A stretch of 13,367 nt of DNA from Bacteriovoracaceae bacterium UBA7695 (lineage in GTDB: Bacteria > Bdellovibrionota > Bacteriovoracia > Bacteriovoracales > Bacteriovoracaceae), in assembly GCA_002482685.1 (NCBI GenBank), contig DLGL01000128.1:3912-17278 (forward strand). The letters are read 5' to 3'. Under the pieces are notes generated by a model, which ran no database searches, had not been told where the DNA came from, and saw only the letters and a list, made by a program, of their open reading frames with translations. This document shows, piece after piece, positions 6,856-13,367 of the stretch (position 1 is the first letter of the stretch; every line of letters starts with the position of its first letter). The translations under genes were made by a program, and so were the position numbers.

Positions 6856-8510
6856 ATAACATCCCTCTGCCTCCTACTGGAGACAAACTTACCTGTAAGG
6901 GCTGGCATCAGGAAGCTGCCCTGAGATGCATGCTTAATAACCTGCATCCAGATGTGGCCGAAGACCGTGACAACCTCATTGTTTACGGTGGCAACGGCCA
7001 GGCAGCAAGAAACCCAAAAGCATTGAATGACCTTATCAGAACTCTTCAGAATTTAGAAAATGATGAAACACTTATTGTTCAATCAGGTAAACCTGTAGCT
7101 GTTTTTCCAAGTAACCCTCAAGGACCTCGAGTATTAATAGCCAATTCTAATTTGGTACCCAAGTGGGCAACATGGGATCACTTTAATAAATTAAAAGATG
7201 AAGGTCTCATGATGTACGGTCAAATGACTGCTGGATCATGGATCTACATCGGATCACAGGGTATTATCCAGGGAACGTACGAAACTTTTATGGCTGCGGC
7301 TAGAAAGCATTATGGCGAGAATGCAACACTTAAAGGAAAGCTGGTTCTCACAGCTGGTATTGGTGGCATGGGGGGCGCTCAACCTCTGGCGGTCAAGATG
7401 GCAGAAGGTGTTTGCCTCTGCTGCGATATTGATATCACCAGAATCGAAAAGCGCCTAAAGACTAAATATCTTGATGTACTTGCTAAAGATTTTTCTGAAG
7501 CTTTAAAGCTTGCTACAGAGGCTAAGAAAAATGGGGAAGCGCTTACAGTGGGAGTTGTTGGAAACGCTGTTGATTTTTTTGAATATGTTTTAGATAACGG
7601 AGTTATTCCCGATCTCGTCACTGACCAAACTTCTGCTCATGATCCCTTAAATGGATACATACCGGCCGGCCTCACAATGGATGAGGCCAGTGCCCTCAGA
7701 AAATCTGATCCTGGAAAATACACTCAGTATTCATACGCCAGCATGGGTCAGCATGTTGCCATCATGATCGCCTTTAAGAAAAAAGGGGCGCACGTATTTG
7801 ACTATGGAAATAATCTTCGTGCAGGTGCGGAAATAGCGGGTATCAAAGATGCCTTTAGTTTCCCAGGATTTGTTCCGGCATACATTCGTCCACTTTTTTG
7901 TGAAGGTTCAGGCCCCTTTCGCTGGGTCGCACTTTCTGGTGATCCGGATGATATTCGTGTGACTGACGAAGCCCTAAAAGAGCTTTTCCCTGAAAATAAA
8001 TCCATGATTAACTGGCTTGAGAAGGCCCAGAAGATGATTAAATTTCAGGGTCTCCCGGCACGTATTTGCTGGCTTAAATATGGAGACCGCGAAAAAGCGG
8101 CTCTTCTGTTTAATAAACTCGTTCGCGAGAAAAAAGTTAAAGCACCCATCGTAATCGGCAGGGATCATCTGGACTGCGGTTCAGTTGCAAGTCCAAACCG
8201 CGAAACAGAAAGCATGAAAGATGGAACAGATGCTGTTTCAGACTGGCCTCTATTAAATGCTATGATCAACATTAATAATGGTGCTAGCTGGATCTCACTT
8301 CACCATGGTGGCGGAGTGGGAATGGGCTTTTCTCAGCATTCTGGAATGGTTATTGTTTGTGACGGAACTCCCGAAATGGATGTTCGTCTTTCAAGAGTTT
8401 TAAATTCTGATTCTGGTATGGGAATTGTACGGCATGCAGATGCGGGCTATGACATCGCACTTAATATTGCCAAAAGCCCTGAAACTAAAATCAAATTTCC
8501 ATCCCTATAG
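6852..8510 (+). CDS. hutU: Urocanate hydratase (urocanase)
   Basis: HutU adds water to urocanate to form 4-imidazolone-5-propionate, using tightly bound NAD+ as an electrophile. Recognisable segments are YGGNGQAARN (45-54), MYGQMTAGSWIYIGSQGIIQ (121-140), the NAD-binding GIGGMGGAQP (169-178), VTDQTSAHDPLNGYIP, LPARICWL (401-408) and GRDHLDCGSVASPNRETE (436-453). Cys406 in LPARICWL is at the expected place of the catalytic Cys (Cys410 of the Pseudomonas enzyme, by length comparison). At 552 residues it is full length. The ATG overlaps the hutH stop, with GGGAG (6840-6844) as ribosome-binding site. Its TAG stop forms half of a CTATAG palindrome whose other half is the stop of the opposing gene. 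No terminator hairpin is seen between them. Confidence 0.98.
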   Translation: MNNIPLPPTGDKLTCKGWHQEAALRCMLNNLHPDVAEDRDNLIVYGGNGQAARNPKALNDLIRTLQNLENDETLIVQSGKPVAVFPSNPQGPRVLIANSNLVPKWATWDHFNKLKDEGLMMYGQMTAGSWIYIGSQGIIQGTYETFMAAARKHYGENATLKGKLVLTAGIGGMGGAQPLAVKMAEGVCLCCDIDITRIEKRLKTKYLDVLAKDFSEALKLATEAKKNGEALTVGVVGNAVDFFEYVLDNGVIPDLVTDQTSAHDPLNGYIPAGLTMDEASALRKSDPGKYTQYSYASMGQHVAIMIAFKKKGAHVFDYGNNLRAGAEIAGIKDAFSFPGFVPAYIRPLFCEGSGPFRWVALSGDPDDIRVTDEALKELFPENKSMINWLEKAQKMIKFQGLPARICWLKYGDREKAALLFNKLVREKKVKAPIVIGRDHLDCGSVASPNRETESMKDGTDAVSDWPLLNAMININNGASWISLHHGGGVGMGFSQHSGMVIVCDGTPEMDVRLSRVLNSDSGMGIVRHADAGYDIALNIAKSPETKIKFPSL

Positions 8511-9356
8511 ACAATACGGATCCATTTCATCAGTTCGGTCAAAAGTTTCTGTCTGGTTGTTAAATTTAACTTTATCCGACCAGGCAAAACATTTTATTGG
8601 ACCACCTTGGTCTTCTGGAATATTAAATCCAGCAGGATCACCTGTTACAGGAATATCTTTCATGTGATAAAGACATGTTTGAAATTCCAATGAGCTGGTA
8701 GATATCTCTCTATGGTTTGCTCCTGCATTTGGGACCAAGGCTGACCCACTTGGTGTATCCGAAATAAAAACCTGACTTAACGGTGTCGGGGCGTTCATCA
8801 CGTAATCAAAATTCTTAGAATTGAAATATTTTGCTACATCAATTACTAGCGAATCATGATCGGCTTTTAACAAAAGCGGTACTTTTACATAGCGGTGCCA
8901 ATCACGGCGATTTTCTGAGTTAGCATCTTCAAGATCGTAACTATTGTAAAGGGGATCAAGATCCACAGAGTCCACTACCCAATCGGGATGTTTAAAATCG
9001 ACGGTTTTTCCACGAAGATCTCTGGTCATCAAGTATTTCTCTGATGAAACATTGGTGGCATTACTAATCCTATCAATATAAATGCAACCACGAATAAACT
9101 GGACCACTCCGTAATCACCAATACAAGAAGCATTAGTCGTCTCGGTCACAGCTGCCATCATACTCTGGCGGGTAGCTGGCATAGTCATAAATTCTTTAAG
9201 GAATTCCAGATCATAGGTAGTAACACTAAAGCGTTTTAGGGAGCAGCCATCCGTAGGTGAGAACTTGAAATCTTGAAGCTCAGCAGAACGATAATTTGTA
9301 CTGGAAAGAGCATTCAGCGAACAGAGTATAACGGTAAGTGCAAAAATCTGTTTCAA
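8505..9356 (-). CDS. Secreted protein of unknown family with six mature cysteines
   Basis: I do not recognise this 283-residue protein. It starts with a Sec signal peptide (MKQIFALTVILCSLNALSS, likely cleavage near residue 19) and has no lipobox: Cys12 is inside the hydrophobic core. The mature part has six Cys (38, 78, 91, 228, 256, 282), an even number suggesting three disulfides in an extracytoplasmic setting. It is rich in Asp, Ser, Thr and aromatics with no further membrane segment, so it is probably periplasmic or exported. The start codon is TTG; it is chosen because AAAGGGG (rc of 9363-9369) lies six bases upstream and it gives the complete signal peptide. The gene sits inverted between hutU and hutI, overlapping hutU by six bases (stop-stop) and diverging from hutI across 38 bp. 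Any tie to histidine use is unproven. Confidence 0.8.
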   Translation of the reverse strand: MKQIFALTVILCSLNALSSTNYRSAELQDFKFSPTDGCSLKRFSVTTYDLEFLKEFMTMPATRQSMMAAVTETTNASCIGDYGVVQFIRGCIYIDRISNATNVSSEKYLMTRDLRGKTVDFKHPDWVVDSVDLDPLYNSYDLEDANSENRRDWHRYVKVPLLLKADHDSLVIDVAKYFNSKNFDYVMNAPTPLSQVFISDTPSGSALVPNAGANHREISTSSLEFQTCLYHMKDIPVTGDPAGFNIPEDQGGPIKCFAWSDKVKFNNQTETFDRTDEMDPYCL

Positions 9357-9377
9357 TGAATACCCCTTTGAGTAAGC

Positions 9378-9389
9378 TGTGATAATCTA
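9378..9389. promoter_or_regulatory. Candidate overlapping divergent -10 elements between hutI and the secreted-protein gene
   Basis: On the plus strand TG (9378-9379) plus GATAAT (9381-9386) makes an extended -10 eight bases before the hutI ATG. On the minus strand TAGATT (rc of 9384-9389) is a -10-like box that would place the start of transcription just upstream of the strong Shine-Dalgarno of the secreted-protein gene. I see no convincing -35 for either direction. The two boxes overlap, so the promoters, if real, would compete. Confidence 0.3.
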
Positions 9390-9394
9390 GAATC

Positions 9395-10609
9395 ATGAAA
9401 GCATATACAAATCTTAGCCAAATTATGACCCTCGAAGCCGCCCACAAAAAAGATGGTAGGATGCTTCAACCCGATGACCTCAGCATCATAAATGATGGGG
9501 CGGTGGTATTTGATGAATCAACTATCCACTGGGTTGGGGCCACAAAGGACTTGCCAGCAAATTATAGGGGCATTCCAAAATTTAAGTTAGACCACCATGT
9601 ATTAACTCCAGAGTTGGTAGATTCACATACTCATATAGTTTTTGGGGGAGACCGCGCCCAGGAGTATTCTGACCGCTTAAACGGTACTCCTTACGAGGAG
9701 ATAGCCAAGCGTGGGGGTGGAATTCTGTTTACTATGAAAGAAACACTCAATCTGGAAGCCGAAAAGCTATTTGAAATGGCCTGTGAGAGAATTCAACGAG
9801 TTAATTCTTATGGAATTGGAACAATAGAAATCAAGTCAGGTTACGGTCTGAGTTTTACAAAAGAAAAAGAGCTGAGTCTTATTATTGATCGGCTTAAAAA
9901 ACATTTCTCGCCTAAAATTCAGATTTTCAACACATACCTTGCAGCCCACGATGTCCCACGTAGTTTTTCATCTTCATCTGAGTACTTAAACCAAGTAGTT
10001 CTTCCACTACTGAAGGATCTGGCCCCAAGAAAGATCATCGATGCTGTAGATATATTTCATGAGAAAAACTATTTCTCCAGTGATGACGTTAGTAATCTTT
10101 TTTCCCTCGCACAAGATCTACAAATAGGAATAAAAATTCATGCAGATGAATTGAACACAAATGGCGGAGCTGAAATAGCAACTTCATTTAAAGCATTAAG
10201 TGCTGATCATCTATTAAAAGTATCAGACACCGGAATAGCGGCTCTTGCCTCATCAAATACAGTTGCAACTTTACTTCCCGGAACAGCATTTTTTCTCGGC
10301 AAAAACCTCGCCCCAGGGAGAAAAATGCTTGATCAGGGAGTTAAGATTGCCATCGCTTCTGATTATAATCCGGGCTCATGCCACTGTGACAACTTACTGC
10401 TAATTGCTTCAATGTCGGCCGCTCAGCTCAAAATAAACCAGGCAGAGCTGTGGTGTGGGATTACATTAAACGCCGCTCATTCTTTAGGAAAAACTGATCA
10501 AGGTGTTATTAAGGTTGGGATGAAGCCGCGGTTCTCATTATTTAATGTGGAGTCACTGGCCCACATTACCTATAACTGGGGTCGAAATTTTTCTGTTAGT
10601 TTGCCTTAA
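9395..10609 (+). CDS. hutI: Imidazolonepropionase
   Basis: HutI hydrolyses 4-imidazolone-5-propionate to N-formimino-L-glutamate, the third step of histidine catabolism, and is a metal-dependent amidohydrolase. The metal site is clear: HTH at 78-80 in VDSHTHIVFGGDR, His249 in KIHADE, and Asp323 in IASDYNPGS. Substrate-side motifs include EIKSGYGL (145-152), AHDVP with His185, SADHL (269-273) and LLPGTAFFLG (293-302). The 404-residue length is normal. No Shine-Dalgarno precedes the ATG, and a -10-like GATAAT ends eight bases upstream, so it may be read from a leaderless mRNA. It is separated from hutHU by an inverted secreted-protein gene, so it must be transcribed from its own promoter. Its 3' end overlaps the opposing thioredoxin-like gene by 14 bp. 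Confidence 0.98.
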   Translation: MKAYTNLSQIMTLEAAHKKDGRMLQPDDLSIINDGAVVFDESTIHWVGATKDLPANYRGIPKFKLDHHVLTPELVDSHTHIVFGGDRAQEYSDRLNGTPYEEIAKRGGGILFTMKETLNLEAEKLFEMACERIQRVNSYGIGTIEIKSGYGLSFTKEKELSLIIDRLKKHFSPKIQIFNTYLAAHDVPRSFSSSSEYLNQVVLPLLKDLAPRKIIDAVDIFHEKNYFSSDDVSNLFSLAQDLQIGIKIHADELNTNGGAEIATSFKALSADHLLKVSDTGIAALASSNTVATLLPGTAFFLGKNLAPGRKMLDQGVKIAIASDYNPGSCHCDNLLLIASMSAAQLKINQAELWCGITLNAAHSLGKTDQGVIKVGMKPRFSLFNVESLAHITYNWGRNFSVSLP

Positions 10610-11165
10610 GGGCATTCTCAATCATTGAAAGAAATTCTTCATCCATAAAATCATGATTAGTTTTACTAACAAAGATGACTTTGCCTTGATTAAACACAAT
10701 TGAGACAGGATAAGTTGAGACAAGAAACTTATTGGCAATGGCACTGTCAACATCAGTGGCAGAATCAAAATTGAGCTTATATTTTGCTTCTGTTTTTTTC
10801 ACCAGTTCAACGGCCGTGTCCTCATCACCATTGATCCCAACCACCAAAACCTGACCTTTAAATTTTTGCTGAAATTTAACCAAACTTGGAAACTCTTTGA
10901 GGCAGGGTACACACCAGGAAGCCCAAAAATTAAGAACGATAACAGGTGATTTTTCATGCTTGAGTTCAATAGTCGATTTTTTGGTCGTAGTTAATTTAAG
11001 GCTTTGGAAGGCTGCTTCGTAGACAGCGTGCTTTTGTTTGTCTTGATCGACTTGTTCAGCGTTAAGATGGAAGTTGTCCCATAGGATTTGTGTGGAAAGA
11101 AATCCACTAAATGCCATAATAAACAAGAGGACAGGGATATATTTTTTCATTGGTTTTTTACTCAT
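10596..11165 (-). CDS. Membrane-anchored TlpA/ResA-type thioredoxin-fold protein
   Basis: From ATG 11165 the product has 189 residues. A basic N-terminus (MSKKPMKK) and a hydrophobic helix (about 9-28) form an uncleaved anchor or signal peptide, followed by a thioredoxin domain on the far side of the inner membrane. The active site is WASWCVPC (81-88, Cys85 and Cys88), preceded by PVIVLNF, and a cis-Pro is expected at Pro153 in STYPVSIVF. This is the pattern of TlpA/ResA/CcmG proteins that reduce disulfides, for example in apocytochrome c, or otherwise handle extracytoplasmic thiols. The substrate cannot be read from sequence. The frame stays open to 11234, but that start would overlap the divergent prepilin-like gene, and the Lys-rich start at 11165 gives a better anchor. 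No clear ribosome-binding site is seen. The neighbours give no strong clue to the partner. Confidence 0.88.
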   Translation of the reverse strand: MSKKPMKKYIPVLLFIMAFSGFLSTQILWDNFHLNAEQVDQDKQKHAVYEAAFQSLKLTTTKKSTIELKHEKSPVIVLNFWASWCVPCLKEFPSLVKFQQKFKGQVLVVGINGDEDTAVELVKKTEAKYKLNFDSATDVDSAIANKFLVSTYPVSIVFNQGKVIFVSKTNHDFMDEEFLSMIENALKAN

Positions 11166-11199
11166 AGAAGAACCAATCCTATCCCAAAAATAGGCAATT

Positions 11200-11430
11200 A
11201 TGAAGCTTAGGAAGAGACTGCCAATCTTAAACATTTCTAAAACCCAAAAGGGTCAAACTCTTGTAGAGTTTGTTCTCCTATTGGCCGTCATTTCTTTGAT
11301 ATCATATGGATTCGTATCGATCATGAACCGCAATATAGGCGCCTATTGGGAACACAGTGTAAACCTGATCGTGAATGATGGCCCTGCGAGTCTCGGCAAA
11401 GCGAACTATCAGAAACAAAAAATTCAATAA
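11200..11430 (+). CDS. Small prepilin-like (class III signal peptide, Flp/TadE-like) protein
   Basis: This 76-residue protein begins with a basic leader (MKLRKRLPILNISKTQKG) ending in Gly18. Next comes QTLVEFVLLLAVISLISYGF, a hydrophobic helix with Glu at +5 and Phe at +6 relative to a cut after Gly18. That is the prepilin-peptidase signature, close to the G/XXXXEY of Flp pilins and the GQxxVEF of TadE-like proteins. A short hydrophilic tail (about 44-76) follows, so it is Flp-sized. TAGG (11190-11193) lies six bases before the ATG as a plausible ribosome-binding site. No Tad or type IV pilus genes are next to it, so it is an orphan here. It ends 21 bases before glpK and diverges from the thioredoxin-like gene. 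It could be a minor pilin, a pseudopilin or a remnant. Confidence 0.72.
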   Translation: MKLRKRLPILNISKTQKGQTLVEFVLLLAVISLISYGFVSIMNRNIGAYWEHSVNLIVNDGPASLGKANYQKQKIQ

Positions 11431-11451
11431 TTAAGATGATAAGGAATATAT

Positions 11452-12930
11452 ATGAGTTTTCTACTGGCCATTGACCAAGGCACTACAGGATCAACATCGC
11501 TCCTCATTGACGCTAAAAATTTTCAGGTAATCGACAAAGAAAAAGTCGACTACCCTCAAATCTATCCAAAACCTGGATGGGTTGAACATAACCTGGAGGA
11601 TATCTGGAACTCTGTGGGCTCCTCAATCGGCGTTCTTTTAAAACGCCAAAATGTAGATAAATCAGCGATTTTGGCGATTGGTATAACCAATCAAAGAGAA
11701 ACAACCTGCGCTTACGACAAGACAGGCAAGCCTCTACATCATGCCATAGTCTGGCAAGACAGAAGAACTGCCGCTTATTGCGAAGAAAACAAAACCGCAT
11801 ACATTAAAGATTGTCAGAAAAAAACCGGACTCCCTCTAGACCCCTACTTTTCAGGATCAAAAATGCGCTGGCTACTGGATAATGTTCCAGCAGTTAAAAT
11901 TGCAGCGGACCGTGGTGAACTTTTACTTTCAACCATAGATACTTTTCTTCTCTACCGTCTTACAAACAAAAAAAAATTCTCAACAGAACCCTCTAACGCT
12001 TCAAGAACCATGTTAATGGATTTGGAAACTTTTAATTGGGACGATGATCTTATCAATTTTTTTGGTCTTCACAAAAAAATGCTTCCAGAGATCCAAGATT
12101 CATTTTCTCAATTTGGTCAAACAGAAGCCTGCTCATTTCTTCCAGATGGCATTCCTATCCTTTCTATTTTAGGTGATCAACAAGCAGCTCTATTTGGCCA
12201 GGCCTGTGTGAGAGTCGGAGATATCAAATGCACTTACGGAACTGGCGCATTTCTTGTGTTGAACACTGGAGAAAAAATAGTTCACTCTAAAACAGGACTT
12301 CTTACGACTGCGGCTTACTCTCACTCAGGAAAGAAAATCTATGCCCTAGAAGGGGCAGCCTATATTGCAGGGGCAGCAGTTCAGTGGCTCAGAGATAATT
12401 TAAAAGCTATAAAGAATTCTGGAGAAGTTGAAAAGCTAGCTCTGGAAGTTAAAGATCTCTCACAGATGGAGCACGTGCTGTTCATGCCTTTTTTTACAGG
12501 CATAGGTACCCCCTATTGGAATTCAGAGGCCAAGGCTGCCATTTTGGGACTTACTCGTGGGACAGAAAATAGTCATATCGCCTGGGCCTGCCTTGAAGGC
12601 ATTGCCCTTTCAGTAAATGATTCGGTTTCAAGTTTTAAAAAAGACTTCACTCAACTAAATGACATTAGAGTCGATGGTGGAGCGGCTTCAAATAATCTCC
12701 TAATGCAGATCCAGGCAAATTTTTCGCAGAAAAGTATACTGCGCCCTGAAGTAATCGATACAACTGCTTACGGAGTTGCCATGGGTGCCATGGTCGGTCG
12801 CGGAGAAATTAGTATTGAGGACTTAGGTAGATACTGGAAACTTGAAAAAGAATTCAAACAGGAATCTCATAATTACTACCCAAAGAAAAAAGAACTTTGG
12901 GATTCATCCATAAAGAAACTTTATCTTTAA
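11452..12930 (+). CDS. glpK: Glycerol kinase
   Basis: GlpK phosphorylates glycerol to sn-glycerol-3-phosphate with ATP, trapping glycerol for lipid synthesis or glycolysis. It is a FGGY-family kinase. Visible motifs are LLAIDQGTTGSTSLL (4-18, phosphate loop), GWVEHNLEDIW, ITNQRETT (78-85), VWQDRRT (100-106), GLPLDPYFSGSKMRWLLD (126-143), TIDTFLLYRLT, SNASRTML (181-188), GDQQAALFGQ with catalytic base Asp242 (E. coli Asp245), YGTGAFLVLNTG, and VDGGAASNNLLMQIQ (407-421). At 492 residues it is normal length. AAGGA about eight bases before the ATG is a good ribosome-binding site. The usual partners glpF and glpD are absent, and it may be co-transcribed with the small prepilin-like gene 21 bases upstream. 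Its TAA stop directly abuts the stop of convergent radA. Confidence 0.97.
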   Translation: MSFLLAIDQGTTGSTSLLIDAKNFQVIDKEKVDYPQIYPKPGWVEHNLEDIWNSVGSSIGVLLKRQNVDKSAILAIGITNQRETTCAYDKTGKPLHHAIVWQDRRTAAYCEENKTAYIKDCQKKTGLPLDPYFSGSKMRWLLDNVPAVKIAADRGELLLSTIDTFLLYRLTNKKKFSTEPSNASRTMLMDLETFNWDDDLINFFGLHKKMLPEIQDSFSQFGQTEACSFLPDGIPILSILGDQQAALFGQACVRVGDIKCTYGTGAFLVLNTGEKIVHSKTGLLTTAAYSHSGKKIYALEGAAYIAGAAVQWLRDNLKAIKNSGEVEKLALEVKDLSQMEHVLFMPFFTGIGTPYWNSEAKAAILGLTRGTENSHIAWACLEGIALSVNDSVSSFKKDFTQLNDIRVDGGAASNNLLMQIQANFSQKSILRPEVIDTTAYGVAMGAMVGRGEISIEDLGRYWKLEKEFKQESHNYYPKKKELWDSSIKKLYL

Positions 12931-13367
12931 CTATTTAAACAAGATGTCTTTGAGTTCACTGGCCTTGGTAATACCTTTGAGTTCGAGCTTATATTTTCCT
13001 TTAAAGTCATCGGCGGCTCGTTTTGAAGTAATGACCCGTTTATAGTTCATCTGAGCGATCTCTTTTAAACGCATTTCCATCATAGGAACAGAACGTACTT
13101 CGCCGGTCAAACCAACTTCGCCAAGAAATATGGTGTCGCTGGGAATGGCCATAGAGTAATAGGAACTTAGAAGTGATGCTATAACCGACAAATCATTTTC
13201 ACGGGTTGAAAGTTTCATGCCACCAACAACATTTACATAAATATCATTATAAGAAAGAGGAATTCCAAGATACTTATCAATGACGGCTACCAAGAGGGCA
13301 ACTCGATTTGAATCGAGACCCTGAGTAGTTCTTCTCCCCACGGCAAATTTATTTTCTACAACTAAGG
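12931..13367 (-). CDS. radA: DNA repair protein RadA/Sms, C-terminal part (truncated by window edge)
   Basis: RadA is a RecA-like, DnaB-type helicase that promotes branch migration during recombination. Only its last 145 residues are here; the reading frame runs off the right edge without a start. The visible part is the Lon-protease-like C-terminal domain: VGRRTTQGLDSNRVALLVAV, DIYVNVVGGMKL, a DLSVIASLLSS segment, FLGEVGLTGEVRSVP, RLKEIAQMNYKRVI and a final KASELKDIL helix. These follow the RadA order closely and differ from true Lon proteases, because the catalytic Ser-Lys context of Lon is not kept. The zinc finger and Walker motifs lie outside the window. The TAG stop is immediately next to the glpK TAA, with no intergenic base and no terminator hairpin that I can see. 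Confidence 0.93.
   Translation of the reverse strand, partial: LVVENKFAVGRRTTQGLDSNRVALLVAVIDKYLGIPLSYNDIYVNVVGGMKLSTRENDLSVIASLLSSYYSMAIPSDTIFLGEVGLTGEVRSVPMMEMRLKEIAQMNYKRVITSKRAADDFKGKYKLELKGITKASELKDILFK

Noticed and set aside
7379..7621. Minus-strand open frame inside hutU
   Set aside because: Shadow of a fully conserved urocanase gene; the other short frames inside hutU, hutH, rpe and glpK were rejected for the same reason.
11166..11234. N-terminal extension of the thioredoxin-like gene to an ATG at 11234
   Set aside because: It would overlap the divergent prepilin-like gene, has no ribosome-binding site, and adds a second hydrophobic segment ahead of a normal Lys-rich anchor start.
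12924..12945. ATCTT / AAGAT arms around the glpK-radA junction as a bidirectional terminator
   Set aside because: Five-base AT-rich arms with a long loop and no U-tract of note; too weak to call.

Overview
The window is gene-dense chromosome, moderately AT-rich. It holds fourteen protein genes, two of them cut by the window edges. I found no RNA genes, IS elements, CRISPR arrays or phage genes, and no gene-free stretch longer than about 50 bases. Gram-negative hallmarks are an LptF/LptG-type lipopolysaccharide-export permease, a signal-peptide-bearing beta-barrel candidate ending in Phe, and GalU. Together with short intergenic gaps, the def-fmt-rpe grouping, and a diverged CFI-box protein, this looks like a deltaproteobacterium-like or Bdellovibrionota (Bacteriovorax-type) genome. 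That placement is an inference; no phylogenetic marker was aligned.

Layout. On the minus strand at the left edge is the start of galU. Divergent from it, a long plus-strand run (361-8510) carries a predicted outer-membrane protein, a soluble protein with a CFI-box-like C-terminal module, an LptF/G permease, def (peptide deformylase), fmt (Met-tRNA formyltransferase), rpe (ribulose-phosphate epimerase), hutH and hutU. Several junctions overlap (TAATG at 2008-2012, ATGA at 3701 and at 6852). Next is a minus-strand gene for a secreted protein with six mature cysteines (8505-9356). Divergent from it is hutI (9395-10609), completing the first three steps of histidine breakdown. A minus-strand membrane-anchored TlpA/ResA-like thioredoxin follows. 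Divergent from that are a small prepilin-like protein and glpK (glycerol kinase). The 3' end of radA converges on glpK at the right edge.

How the parts work together. HutH, HutU and HutI take histidine to urocanate, imidazolonepropionate and formiminoglutamate; the last hut step and any hut regulator are outside the window. The catabolic hutHU pair is physically continuous with a housekeeping translation-initiation cluster, and hutI is split off behind an inverted secreted-protein gene. The envelope genes at the left (galU, OMP, LptF/G) suggest an envelope-biogenesis neighbourhood.

Nothing here is a clear new defence or mobile system. The points most worth a second look are the diverged CFI-box protein, the unrecognised Cys-containing secreted protein inside the hut locus, several start codons that lack a Shine-Dalgarno sequence and have a -10-like box just upstream (possible leaderless mRNAs), and three convergent gene pairs packed stop against stop with no visible terminator.
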